A stretch of DNA of 64,000 bases from Cupriavidus pauculus. GTDB taxonomy: Bacteria; Pseudomonadota; Gammaproteobacteria; Burkholderiales; Burkholderiaceae. The stretch covers positions 1 to 64,000 of the forward strand of contig NZ_PJRP01000009.1 of NCBI RefSeq assembly GCF_002858765.1. The letters run 5' to 3'. The position numbers and the translations under genes are program-made. Positions 48,176 to 58,642 of the stretch are shown piece after piece (within the stretch, counting starts at the first letter, position 1; each line of letters begins with the position of its first letter). The notes below the pieces were generated by a model. That model saw only the letters and a program-made list of their open reading frames with translations, ran no database searches and was not told the DNA's origin.

Positions 48176-48837
48176 TTCTGTCTTGTTGTGTCGTGAATGC
48201 GTCCCTTTTTGGCGGGACGGCGGCATTCTGCAGGACAAAGGTTACGGAAACCATGTTGGATGCATCATCCTTGCGGTGGATTGTCGATATGGAGCGGTGT
48301 GGGGTCGGTATGGGGTCGGCGTGGATGCCGCGCCAATGCGGCAGCGCACAATGCCATCGGGCGCCTGTACATGGCGTTTGCGCAACAGCGATCCCACCCA
48401 TGCTGCGCCCGCGTAGGCGGTGCGATCGTGCTACAATCGCGCGTCAGTTCGGGGTATCTGAGCATGCCCTGTTAACCGGGAAAGCGCCGCCTGGCGCACT
48501 GGAAACCCACCGGCCCGCCCTCATATTGTTCGGATATGGCAAGGCGGAAGCGTTGCCGGCCCCGGAAACACCTTGCCCGCTGTCCCCGTGATGTACACGG
48601 ATGCGCCAGACGCCCGCGCAACCGCAAGTGGCAAGGCAATCGTCAGGGTCATCCGCGCCCCTACTCGATTCTCTGACCCGCCTGGCTTCCATGGTTTGCC
48701 AAGCCCGTCAGCTTGCTTCCCGACGACGTATCGCGCGGCTGCCGCCATGGCGGCAAGACGTGGATGCGCGCGACCGGGCGCCCACAGATACTCAGCAACT
48801 TAACGCAGCTTGCGTGGCTGCCACAAAGGAAAACAGA
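48176..48837. other. Long intergenic region before the IF-1 gene
   Basis: 660 bp with no convincing gene. A TACAAT at 48432-48437 is the best plus-strand -10 candidate and would leave a leader of nearly 400 nt for infA. Open frames through it (for example 48601 onward, joined to infA) have no protein-like composition. Confidence 0.4.
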
Positions 48838-49059
48838 TTGGCTAAGGAAGAACTCATTGAATTTGGCGGCGTGGTGTCGGAAGCCCTGCCCGACAACCGT
48901 TATCGCGTGACGCTGGAAAACGGCGTGGAAATCTGGGCATACGCCTCGGGCAAGATGCAGAAGCACCGCATCCGCATTTTGGCCGGCGACCGCGTCACCC
49001 TGGAAATGTCGCCTTACGACCTGACCAAGGGCCGCATCAACTTCCGCCACAAGTCCTGA
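48838..49059 (+). CDS. infA: Translation initiation factor IF-1 (second type), TTG start
   Basis: 73 residues, OB fold: [41 protein letters not shown] and the end [13 protein letters not shown]. It binds the ribosomal A site during initiation. The only suitable start is TTG 48838, with AAAGGA 6 nt upstream. No in-frame ATG or GTG lies near it. It is not within a ribosomal protein operon, so it is probably the second, dispersed IF-1 gene that beta-proteobacteria often carry. Confidence 0.93.
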   Translation: MAKEELIEFGGVVSEALPDNRYRVTLENGVEIWAYASGKMQKHRIRILAGDRVTLEMSPYDLTKGRINFRHKS

Positions 49060-49241
49060 GTTCGCGGCGCGCAGCCGATGCGCCGCTGTCACGCGGTTGA
49101 CATCGCTGCTACCGACACTGACGGGCTATCCGTGGGTTTCGCCCACTGGATGGCCCGTTTTGTTTTTGGCGGCCCGTTCGCGCACTTGCGGCACGCGCCG
49201 TGCGTCACCATACTCAAGGCTCGACGAAGCCCCTGCCGAAC

Positions 49242-49718
49242 ATGAACCTGATTCTGTGGCGTCACGCCGAAGCCGAAGATCTGCCCGATGCCCTGAGCAT
49301 CTCGCGCAATGCGGATCTCCAACGGCCGCTGACCCGTCGCGGCCGCAAGCAGGCCGAGACGTCTGCCAACTGGCTGCGCGCCCATTTGCCCGCCGGCTAC
49401 CGCGTGGTCTGCAGCCCTGCGCTGCGTACGCGCGAAACCGCGGCGGCCCTGTCCGGCGAGGCCGAAATCCTGGATGACCTGGCCCCGGGTGCCGACGTGG
49501 GCGCCGTACTGGCCGCGATCGACTGGCCGCAGGGCAACGACCACACGGTAGTGGTCGGCCACCAGCCATGGATCGGACAACTGGCCAGCCTGCTGCTCGC
49601 CGGCCAGGAACTGCCCTGGAGCGTGAAGAAAAGCGGCATCTGGTGGCTGGCCGGCCGCACGCGCGAGAATGAAGCGCAGGTCGTGCTGCGCGCGGTCATC
49701 CAGCCCGACCTCCTCTGA
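49242..49718 (+). CDS. sixA: Phosphohistidine phosphatase SixA-type
   Basis: 158 residues from ATG 49242 (MNLILWRHAEAED). Histidine phosphatase fold with the catalytic RHA motif at residues 7-9, a second Arg in CSPALRTRETA, and a final His in VVVGHQPWIG. SixA removes phosphate from histidine residues of phosphotransfer proteins. It lies directly before the phosphate-regulated cluster, but nothing shows that they are co-regulated. Confidence 0.88.
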   Translation: MNLILWRHAEAEDLPDALSISRNADLQRPLTRRGRKQAETSANWLRAHLPAGYRVVCSPALRTRETAAALSGEAEILDDLAPGADVGAVLAAIDWPQGNDHTVVVGHQPWIGQLASLLLAGQELPWSVKKSGIWWLAGRTRENEAQVVLRAVIQPDLL

Positions 49719-49860
49719 ATCATTTTTAAGACAACGACGACGGAAATGAGTCCTCGTTGTCACAAACTCTCCACAAGTTAGTCCTTTTGGACGATCGACG
49801 ATGTGCGCTAGCGTAGGCCTGACCTATGGTTAAGGCTTGTGCCAGGCGACAACGATGTGT

Positions 49861-49916
49861 CAGTCACGGAAGCGTCATCATCGGTTCACGGCGCTGTCAC
49901 CCGGCCTCTCTACATT
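49861..49916 (+). promoter_or_regulatory. Candidate PhoB-dependent promoter of the olsB-like gene
   Basis: Four 7-bp units at exact 11-bp steps: CAGTCAC (49861), GCGTCAT (49872), GGTTCAC (49883) and CTGTCAC (49894). Ten bp after the last one is TACATT (49911-49916) as a -10. This is the layout of Pho-box promoters. The third unit is weak. Confidence 0.6.
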
Positions 49917-49952
49917 GTTTCCAAGCCGTTTCGTCACCAAAAGGACACACTG

Positions 49953-50804
49953 ATGCGAGATTTACCGACGCCTACCCAGCCGCTCTTCGACTCCTTGCCC
50001 ACTGGCCTGACTGGCCAGTCGGCGCGGAGGCGTCTTCCTCGTCAGCCAGCACAACTCCAAACCCAAGTTCAAGCTCCGGCACCTGCTTTCAGCGTGGCGT
50101 GGGCACGTCATCAGGACGAAGTAGCCGAGGCCCAGCGCCTGCGCTACAAGGTATTCGCCGAGGAAATGGGCGCCCGCCTGCAATCGTCGGCCAATGAAAC
50201 AGACGTCGACATGTTCGACGCCTATTGCGACCATCTGATCGTACGCGACCAGGAGACGCTCAAGGTCGTGGGCACCTACCGCGTGCTGCCGCCGCACCAG
50301 GCCAAGCGCATCGGCTGCCTCTACGCCGAATCCGAATTCGATCTGGTCCGCCTGGCGCACCTGCGCCCGAAGATGCTGGAACTGGGCCGTTCGTGCGTGC
50401 ACCGCGACTATCGCTCGGGCAGCGTGATCATGGCCCTGTGGGGCGGCCTTGGGGAATACCTGCAGCGCTACAACCTCGAATCGATGCTAGGCTGCGCCAG
50501 CGTGCCGATGAGCGACGGCGGCCACTATGCGGCCAGCCTCTATCGTCAGTTCGCCGAGAAGTCGCTGGCACCGATCGAATATCACGCCTTCCCGCGCGTG
50601 CCGCTGCCCGTGGACGACCTGAACCAGACGCTTGACGTCGAGCCGCCCGCGCTGATCAAGGGCTACCTGCGCCTTGGCGCCAAGATCTGCGGCCTGCCGG
50701 CCTGGGATCCCGATTTCAACGTTGCCGATTTCCTGACGCTGCTGCGCGTGCGCGACATGAACCCGCGCTATGCCCGGCACTTCCTGGGCATGCAATCGGC
50801 CTGA
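49953..50804 (+). CDS. OlsB-like N-acyltransferase (lyso-ornithine lipid synthase)
   Basis: 283 residues from ATG 49953 (MRDLPTPTQPL). A poorly conserved N-terminus of about 45 residues is followed by a GNAT-like acyltransferase domain: RLRYKVFAEEMGA, a VVGTYRVL strand, LELGRSCVHRDYR and GCASVPMSDGG, all typical of OlsB and related hemolysin-like proteins. OlsB transfers a 3-hydroxyacyl chain to ornithine, the first step of ornithine lipids that replace phospholipids under phosphate limitation. No olsA is adjacent. Its place beside ppx/ppk/pho genes and its promoter support this reading. Confidence 0.72.
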   Translation: MRDLPTPTQPLFDSLPTGLTGQSARRRLPRQPAQLQTQVQAPAPAFSVAWARHQDEVAEAQRLRYKVFAEEMGARLQSSANETDVDMFDAYCDHLIVRDQETLKVVGTYRVLPPHQAKRIGCLYAESEFDLVRLAHLRPKMLELGRSCVHRDYRSGSVIMALWGGLGEYLQRYNLESMLGCASVPMSDGGHYAASLYRQFAEKSLAPIEYHAFPRVPLPVDDLNQTLDVEPPALIKGYLRLGAKICGLPAWDPDFNVADFLTLLRVRDMNPRYARHFLGMQSA

Positions 50805-50867
50805 CCGCTGATCAGCAGCCCCCTCTTACCGGACGAAACGGCTGATCGATCCGGTACTGGAAACAAG

Positions 50868-50896
50868 AACGGCGACTTATTGGAGTCGCCGTTTTT
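50868..50896. terminator. Terminator between the olsB-like gene and ppx
   Basis: Perfect 10-bp stem (50868-50877 with 50884-50893) and T run on the plus strand. It is shared by two convergent genes. Confidence 0.8.
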
Positions 50897-50929
50897 CGTT
50901 GTTGCGTTCGTGGGTCGATTACGCCCGCG

Positions 50930-52462
50930 TCAGACGTACACAACCTTGTAGCGCTTGCCCACCCTCTCCCACTCGTCGGCTTCCTGCGCCAGGCTGTACT
51001 CCACCAGCGGGTTGGCATCGATCCACGATTTCGGCAGACGCACCTCGAAGCCCTCGTCCAGTTCGTCCGAACGTTGCCTGACGTGGATGTGCGGCAGCTT
51101 CATGTCGCCACGCCGGCGGCATAGCACAAACGCCAGCCGCAGGCTGAACAGCATTCGCCAGTCCACGAACTTGCCGCTGCCGGAGAGCTTGCCGAGCTTG
51201 CCCGCGTGGCCGAGCAGCAGCGTGGCCAGGCGCGCCTGGTCGGTCTTCGAGAAACCGGGCATGTCGGCATGCGTGGCGATATAGGCCGAGTGCTTGTGAT
51301 AGCCACTGTGCGAAATCGTCATGCCGATCTCATGCAGGTTGGCCGCCCAGCCCAGCAACGCAAGGTTGTCCTCGCGGCGCTCGTTGCGCGGCTCGGGAAA
51401 CTCCGCCAGCAGATTGCGGGCCGCTTGCCCCACGCGGGTGGCCTGCGCGCGATCGACGGCGTAGCGGCGCATGAACTGGTCGACGGTCACGGTCCGCATG
51501 TCCTCGTGGTGGCTGCGGCCCAGCAGATCGTACAGCACGCCCAGGCGCAGCGCACCGTCGGTGACGTCCATGCGGTCGATATCGAGTTCGGCAAACACGC
51601 CGAGCATGATCGACAGGCCGCCGGGCAGTACAGGGATCCGGTCAGCTTTCAGGCCGGTCAGCTTCACGCGATTAGTGTTCTCGGCCTTCACGAGCGCCCG
51701 CTTCAGGCGCTCCAGCCCTTCTCGCGTGATGCCGTGCTCGGACGCACTGTCGTTCATGCCGTTGAGCTCGATCAGTTCGGCCAGGGCACGCGCCGTACCC
51801 GACGACCCAACCGCCTGCTGCCAGCCGGCCGCCTTGTACTGGCGCACCAGCACCTGGATCTCGCGGCGCGCGGCCAGCTCGGCCTGTTTGAACGCGTATT
51901 CGTCGACGTTGCCGCTCGGAAAGAACTGGCGGCTGTGCGATACGCAGCCGATGTACAGGCTTTCCATCAGCTTGGACTGATAGCCGCTGCCAATGATGAA
52001 TTCGGTGGAGCCACCGCCGATATCGACGACCAGCCGGTTGCCCTGGCAGGCCGGCGCATCATGCGACGCGCCCAGGTAGATCAGGCGCGCTTCTTCGCGG
52101 CCGGCGATCACTTCGATCGGGAATCCCAGGGCGGCCTCGGCTTCGATCAGGAAGTCCGAAGCATTCTTGGCCACGCGTAGCGTGTTGGTGGCTACCGCGC
52201 GCACCTGCTCGGGTGCGAAGTCGCGCAGGCGATCGCCGAAGCGGCGCAGCGCGTCAACACCCCGGCGGCGGGCGGGTTGGTCCAGATACTTGTCCGGCGT
52301 CAGGCCGGCAGCCAGCCTGACGGGCTCGCGCAGCGCGTCGACCTGGAAGATCTGGCTGGCGGGGCCCGAGGCGGTGGGCGTTTCATCCACCCGCCCGATC
52401 ATCAGGCGGAAGCTGTTGGAGCCCATGTCGACGGCGGCCAGCAAGCGGGGATTCTGTGTCAT
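50930..52462 (-). CDS. ppx: Exopolyphosphatase
   Basis: Ppx/GppA phosphatase that degrades polyphosphate from the ends. 510 residues. The actin-like ATPase fold shows AAVDMGSNSFRLMIG at the N-terminus, VVDIGGGSTEFIIG near residue 145, and a C-terminal HD-like helical part (LGWAANLHEIGMTISHSGYHKHS). Divergent from ppk, with Pho-box-like sites between. Confidence 0.95.
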   Translation of the reverse strand: MTQNPRLLAAVDMGSNSFRLMIGRVDETPTASGPASQIFQVDALREPVRLAAGLTPDKYLDQPARRRGVDALRRFGDRLRDFAPEQVRAVATNTLRVAKNASDFLIEAEAALGFPIEVIAGREEARLIYLGASHDAPACQGNRLVVDIGGGSTEFIIGSGYQSKLMESLYIGCVSHSRQFFPSGNVDEYAFKQAELAARREIQVLVRQYKAAGWQQAVGSSGTARALAELIELNGMNDSASEHGITREGLERLKRALVKAENTNRVKLTGLKADRIPVLPGGLSIMLGVFAELDIDRMDVTDGALRLGVLYDLLGRSHHEDMRTVTVDQFMRRYAVDRAQATRVGQAARNLLAEFPEPRNERREDNLALLGWAANLHEIGMTISHSGYHKHSAYIATHADMPGFSKTDQARLATLLLGHAGKLGKLSGSGKFVDWRMLFSLRLAFVLCRRRGDMKLPHIHVRQRSDELDEGFEVRLPKSWIDANPLVEYSLAQEADEWERVGKRYKVVYV

Positions 52463-52510
52463 TGCGTCAGTGTTACGCGGGGATCGGCCCTGGGCGGGCC
52501 AAAACCCGAA

Positions 52511-52569
52511 AGATTATGTCCCTGTCATGTCTGCATCATGACAAAATCAAAGTGTCATCAAAATGACAC
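52511..52569. promoter_or_regulatory. Divergent ppx/ppk control region with Pho-box-like half-sites
   Basis: Minus strand: TTGTCAT (52544-52538) and CAGACAT (52533-52527) at an 11-bp step, then 10 bp, then TAATCT (52516-52511), a complete Pho-type promoter for ppx. A second pair, GTGTCAT (52569-52563) and ATGACAC (52558-52552), is also 11-bp phased. Plus strand: CTGTCAT (52522) and GCATCAT (52533). The ppk -10 is less clear. Confidence 0.6.
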
Positions 52570-52614
52570 GGATCTATGAAAAAGTCGCCTCATCGCCAAA
52601 ATAAGGTCATAGAC

Positions 52615-54696
52615 ATGTCGACGACGCCGCCTGGCTCGCTCTGGAACCGCGAGCTGGGCATTCTGGAATTCAACGCGCGCGTGCTTGCGCAGGCCGCCGA
52701 CCCCAATGTCCCGTTGCTGGAACGGCTGAAGTTCATCTGTATCGTATCCAGCAATCTGGACGAGTTCTTTGAAATCCGGATGGCCGGCCTGAAGGAGCAG
52801 ATGCGGGACAACGCATCGGGTCTGACGCCCGATGGCCTCTCGTTCCAGCAGGCCTACCAGCTTGTCACGGAGCGCACGCAGCGGCTCGTGGCCTCGCAGT
52901 ATGACATGCTGCAGAACGTCATTTTCCCCGCGCTGGAAAAAGAAGGGGTGTTTTTTCACCTGACGGGCACCTGGACCGACGCCCAGCGCGACTGGGCGCG
53001 GGACTTCTTCGTACGCGAACTGGGCCCGGTACTGACGCCCATCGCGCTCGATCCCGCCCACCCGTTCCCGCGCGTGCTCAACAAGAGCCTGAACTTCGTG
53101 ATCGAGCTGTCCGGCAAGGACGCCTTCGGCCGCGACGCCGATCTGGCCATCGTGCAGGCCCCGCGCGCGCTGCCGCGCGTGGTGCGCATGCCCGAGAAGC
53201 TGTCCGGGTATCCGTACGGCTTTGTGATGCTGTCGTCGTTCATGCAGGCGTTTGTCCACGAACTGTTCCCGGCCATCGAGGTGCAGGGCTGCTACCAGTT
53301 CCGCGTCACACGCAATTCCGACCTGTTCGTGTCCGAGGACGAAATCACCGACCTGCGCGAAGCGTTGCAGGGCGAATTGCCTACACGTCACTTTGGCGAC
53401 ATGGTTCGCCTGGAAGTGTCGTCCGACACGCCGCCGGCGCTGTCGCGGCGTCTGCTGCTGGAGTCGGGCCTGACCGAACAGGACCTGTACCGCGTTGGCG
53501 GCCCGGTGAACCTGGTGCGGTTGATGCAGATTCCCGACCTGGTGGACCGCCCTGCCCTCAAATATCCGCCGCACGTGCCGGCCGTGGTCAAGGCCTTCCA
53601 GCCGGGTACGAGCATGTTCGACGTGATCCGCCAGCGCGACGTGCTGCTGCACCACCCCTACGAGAGCTTCTCGTCGGTGCTGGACCTGATGCAGGCGGCC
53701 GCCAACGATCCGAACGTGGTGGCGATCAAGCAGACCGTCTATCGCACCGGCAACGAGTCGGCCGTGATGGAGGCGCTGATGACGGCGGCCCGCAACGGCA
53801 AGGAAGTGACCGTGGTGGTGGAGCTGCTGGCGCGATTCGACGAGGAAACCAACATCAACTGGGCCGAGCGGCTGGAATCGGCGGGCGCCCATGTCGTGTA
53901 CGGCGTGGTCGGCCACAAATGCCACGCCAAGATGCTGCTGATCGTGCGGCGCGAGCCCGCGAGCCCGAAGGCCAAGCATTCGGTGCTGCGGCGCTACGTC
54001 CACCTGGGCACCGGCAACTATCACCCCCGCACCGCCCGCCTGTACACCGACTTTGGCCTGCTCACCACCAACGAGCAGGTCTGCGAGGACGTACACCACG
54101 TGTTCCAGCTGCTGACGGGCACGGCCGGCACCATCCGGCTGAACCACCTGTGGCAGTCGCCGTTCACGATGCACAGCAACCTGGTGGAGCATATCCGCGC
54201 CGAGGCCCGCAACGCGCGCGCCGGCAAGCGGGCACGCATCATCGCCAAGATGAACGCGCTGCTGGAGCCGACCATCATCGACGAGCTTTACAAGGCGTCG
54301 CGTGCAGGCGTGAAGATCGACCTGATCGTGCGCGGCGTCTGCGCCCTGCGCGCCGGCGTGCCGGGCCTGTCGGACAACATTTCGGTGCGCTCGATCGTCG
54401 GCCGCTTCCTGGAACACCACCGTGTCTATTACTTCCACGCGGGCGGCGACGATGTGCTGTACCTGTCCAGCGCCGACTGGATGGACCGCAACCTGTTCCG
54501 ACGCGTCGAGGTAGCCTTCCCGATCCTGGATCGCACGCTAAAGGCACGTGTGATCAAGGAAGGGTTGCAGGTGCATCTGCACGACAATGCGTCGGCCTGG
54601 ATCATGGAACCCGACGGCGAGTACGTGCGCCGGCCGTCGCGGGCCAAGCTCCAGCGCGTCAGCCAGCTGGAACTGCTAGTGAAGTTCGGCACCTGA
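52615..54696 (+). CDS. ppk: Polyphosphate kinase 1
   Basis: Makes polyphosphate from ATP. 693 residues from ATG 52615 (MSTTPPGSLWNRELGILEFN), preceded by AAGG. An in-frame ATG at 52576 would add 13 residues. N-domain SSNLDEFFEIRMAG, the catalytic half with KQTVYRTG, FDEETNINWAERLE, KCHAKMLL and the autophosphorylated-histidine segment HLGTGNYHPRTA are all present. Convergent with phoR. Confidence 0.96.
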   Translation: MSTTPPGSLWNRELGILEFNARVLAQAADPNVPLLERLKFICIVSSNLDEFFEIRMAGLKEQMRDNASGLTPDGLSFQQAYQLVTERTQRLVASQYDMLQNVIFPALEKEGVFFHLTGTWTDAQRDWARDFFVRELGPVLTPIALDPAHPFPRVLNKSLNFVIELSGKDAFGRDADLAIVQAPRALPRVVRMPEKLSGYPYGFVMLSSFMQAFVHELFPAIEVQGCYQFRVTRNSDLFVSEDEITDLREALQGELPTRHFGDMVRLEVSSDTPPALSRRLLLESGLTEQDLYRVGGPVNLVRLMQIPDLVDRPALKYPPHVPAVVKAFQPGTSMFDVIRQRDVLLHHPYESFSSVLDLMQAAANDPNVVAIKQTVYRTGNESAVMEALMTAARNGKEVTVVVELLARFDEETNINWAERLESAGAHVVYGVVGHKCHAKMLLIVRREPASPKAKHSVLRRYVHLGTGNYHPRTARLYTDFGLLTTNEQVCEDVHHVFQLLTGTAGTIRLNHLWQSPFTMHSNLVEHIRAEARNARAGKRARIIAKMNALLEPTIIDELYKASRAGVKIDLIVRGVCALRAGVPGLSDNISVRSIVGRFLEHHRVYYFHAGGDDVLYLSSADWMDRNLFRRVEVAFPILDRTLKARVIKEGLQVHLHDNASAWIMEPDGEYVRRPSRAKLQRVSQLELLVKFGT

Positions 54697-54716
54697 GCCG
54701 AACGGGCTTCGGCATG

Positions 54717-54753
54717 AAAAAGGCCGCTACCCTGACCGGGAGCGGCCTTTTTC
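54717..54753. terminator. Terminator between ppk and phoR
   Basis: 12-bp stem (54717-54728 with 54741-54752), A/T tracts at both ends, serving two convergent genes. Confidence 0.85.
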
Positions 54754-54799
54754 CATGGCGCCGGGTCGTGCCCAACACCGCCCCGGGGGCCGCCGGCCC

Positions 54800-56152
<1,353 letters not shown>

Positions 56153-56292
56153 GCGAGGAGTAGAAGAGGTTCAGACTGGGGTTCGCACTGCGACAGAGTC
56201 TGCCACAACACGCACCCCAGCGTTGCATTCAGCCGGCATTATCCGACATCGGCCGGCGCGGCCCCCGCTGCTGCGCCGCCGGCCGGTTTCGG

Positions 56293-57000
56293 TCAGTGGC
56301 TAGGCGACCGCGCCAGGCGATAGCCGCTGCCCCGGACCGTCTCGATCATGTTGCTGTATCCCCCCGGGCTCAGCGCGGCACGCAGACGCTTGATATGCAC
56401 GTCCACCGTACGCTCTTCCACGAACACGTGGTCGCCCCAGACCTGATCCAGCAATTGCGACCGGCTATGCACGCGCTCCGGGTGCGTCATCAGGAAGTGC
56501 AGCAGACGGAACTCCGTCGGCCCCAAGTCCAGTTTGATCGGGCCGGTGTCGTCCTGACCGGTCACGCGATGCGTGGCCGGGTCGAGTCGCAGCCCATTGA
56601 TGGCCACCACGTCGTCGGTCAGCTGCGGCGCGCGGCGGCGCAGCACGGCCTTGATGCGCGCCAGCAATTCCTTCGGCGAGAAGGGCTTGGTCACGTAGTC
56701 GTCCGCACCTGCTTCCAGACCCATGACCTTGTCCTGCTCTTCGCTGCGGGCGGTGAGCATGATGATCGGGATCTGCTTGGTGCGGTCGTTGGTCCGTAGC
56801 TCCTTGGCGAAGGTGGCACCCGACTTGCCCGGGAGCATCCAGTCCAGCAACACGAGGTCCGGCAGGACATCGCTCATCAGCGACAGCGCCTGCTCGGCGT
56901 TGTACGCACGAATCGGATAGTGCCCCGCGTGCTGGAGATTGACGGCGATCAGTTCAGCGATCGCCGGTTCGTCTTCGACAACGAGAATACTGCTCGGCAT
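56293..57000 (-). CDS. phoB: Phosphate regulon response regulator
   Basis: 235 residues. Receiver domain with the acidic pair D10/E11, phosphorylation site D53 (LVLLDWMLPG) and the conserved Lys in YVTKPFSPKELL. OmpR-type winged helix from about residue 130, with the recognition region ERTVDVHIKRLRAAL. It starts 37 bp after phoU and continues the pst-pho operon. Confidence 0.96.
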   Translation of the reverse strand: MPSSILVVEDEPAIAELIAVNLQHAGHYPIRAYNAEQALSLMSDVLPDLVLLDWMLPGKSGATFAKELRTNDRTKQIPIIMLTARSEEQDKVMGLEAGADDYVTKPFSPKELLARIKAVLRRRAPQLTDDVVAINGLRLDPATHRVTGQDDTGPIKLDLGPTEFRLLHFLMTHPERVHSRSQLLDQVWGDHVFVEERTVDVHIKRLRAALSPGGYSNMIETVRGSGYRLARSPSH

Positions 57001-57037
57001 ATGTAATAGTTCTCCGCTTATCAGTGCTGGCGCGTTT

Positions 57038-57742
57038 TCAGCTCAACGCTTCGCGCTCCATGTCTTCACGCGAGGCATGGCGAACGTCCGTGCCCTTCAC
57101 GATGTAGATGATGAATTCGGCAATGTTCTTCGCGTGGTCGCCGATACGCTCGACGGCCTTGGCGATGAACAGGAAGTCCAGCGCCACCGAGATCGTGCGC
57201 GGGTCTTCCATCATGTAGGTGATCAACTTGCGCACGAAGGCGCGGAATTCCTCGTCGATGGCCTTGTCGTCCTTAACGATGCGGGCAGCCGCCACGGTGT
57301 CCAGGCGCGCGAACGCGTCCAGGGCCTGGCGCAGCAGGTTGATGGCCATCTCGCCGGACAGCTTCACCTCGGCGTAGTTGATGTTGTGCGCGGCCGCGTC
57401 TTCCATGATGTGCTTGGTACGCTTGGCGATCTTCTCGGCCTCGTCGCCGGCGCGCTCGAGGTTGGTGATCGTCTTCGAGATCGCCATCACCAGGCGCAGG
57501 TCGCGGGCGGTGGGCTGGCGGCGGGCGATGATGTTGCCGCAGTCGGCATCGATCTCGACTTCGAGCGCGTTCAGCTGCTGCTCGCGGACCATGACCTGGT
57601 CGGCCAGGTCACCATCGAAGTCGGCTAGCGCGCGCATGGCCATCTCGATCTGCGACTCCACCAGGCCACCCATCTGCAGCAGCTTGGTGTTGATCGCGTT
57701 GAGGTCGGCGTCGAACTGGGTCGACAGGTGCTTGTCAGTCAT
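57038..57742 (-). CDS. phoU: Phosphate signalling protein PhoU
   Basis: 234 residues, all-helical with the two PhoU repeats, including MREQQL and NLERAGDEAEKIAKR, then RIGDHAKNIAEFI in the second half. It restrains PhoR when phosphate is plentiful. Between pstB and phoB, 57 and 37 bp from them. Confidence 0.95.
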   Translation of the reverse strand: MTDKHLSTQFDADLNAINTKLLQMGGLVESQIEMAMRALADFDGDLADQVMVREQQLNALEVEIDADCGNIIARRQPTARDLRLVMAISKTITNLERAGDEAEKIAKRTKHIMEDAAAHNINYAEVKLSGEMAINLLRQALDAFARLDTVAAARIVKDDKAIDEEFRAFVRKLITYMMEDPRTISVALDFLFIAKAVERIGDHAKNIAEFIIYIVKGTDVRHASREDMEREALS

Positions 57743-57799
57743 GATGTTCTCCTGGCCGCTTGTCCGTTTGCTGGATATGTCCTGCGATGCCGTCGCGGA

Positions 57800-58588
57800 T
57801 CAACCGAAGCGGCCGGTAATGTAGTCTTCGGTTTCCTTGCGGTGCGGCTTGATGAAGATCTTCTCGGTCTCGCCGAACTCGATCAGCTCGCCCAGGTACA
57901 TGTAGGCGGTGTAGTCCGAGCAGCGCGCGGCCTGCTGCATGTTGTGGGTCACGATCACGACCGTGTACTCGTCCTTGAGCTCCGCGATCAGTTCTTCGAT
58001 GCGGCCCGTGGAAATCGGGTCCAGCGCCGAGCAAGGCTCGTCGAGCAGCAGCACTTCGGGGCGGATGGCAATGCCGCGTGCGATGCACAGGCGCTGCTGC
58101 TGGCCACCCGACAGGCCGTAGCCCGACTGGTGCAGCTTGTCCTTGGCCTCGTTCCACAGCGCCGCCTTCGACAGTGCCCATTCCACGCGGTCGTCCATTT
58201 CCGAGCGCGACAGCTTCTCGAACAGGCGTACGCCAAAGGCAATATTGTCATAAATCGACATCGGGAACGGCGTCGGCTTCTGGAACACCATGCCCACCTT
58301 GGCGCGCAGCAGCGAAATATCCTGCTTGCTGGCGAGCAGGTTCTCGCCGTCCATGTTGATCTCGCCCTCGGCGCGTTGCTCCGGGTACAGCGCGAACATC
58401 TTGTTGAACGTGCGCAGCAGGGTCGACTTGCCGCAGCCCGACGGGCCGATGAACGCCGTGACCTTGCGGTCCGGGATCGACATGTTGATGTTCTTCAGCG
58501 CGTGGAACTGGTTGTAGTAGAAGTTCAGGTTCCGCACGTCGATCTTGGCGCGCACGGTATCGGGAATATCGATGACGGTAGAGGTCAT
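57800..58588 (-). CDS. pstB: Phosphate ABC transporter ATPase
   Basis: 262 residues. Walker [10 protein letters not shown], signature [14 protein letters not shown] and Walker [13 protein letters not shown], all characteristic of PstB. ATPase of the high-affinity phosphate importer. Confidence 0.97.
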   Translation of the reverse strand: MTSTVIDIPDTVRAKIDVRNLNFYYNQFHALKNINMSIPDRKVTAFIGPSGCGKSTLLRTFNKMFALYPEQRAEGEINMDGENLLASKQDISLLRAKVGMVFQKPTPFPMSIYDNIAFGVRLFEKLSRSEMDDRVEWALSKAALWNEAKDKLHQSGYGLSGGQQQRLCIARGIAIRPEVLLLDEPCSALDPISTGRIEELIAELKDEYTVVIVTHNMQQAARCSDYTAYMYLGELIEFGETEKIFIKPHRKETEDYITGRFG

Positions 58589-58642
58589 GCTGATGTCTCG
58601 CTTGAATTCGGTAGTCAGGTCAGGCGTGATGCGTGGCGCCGC

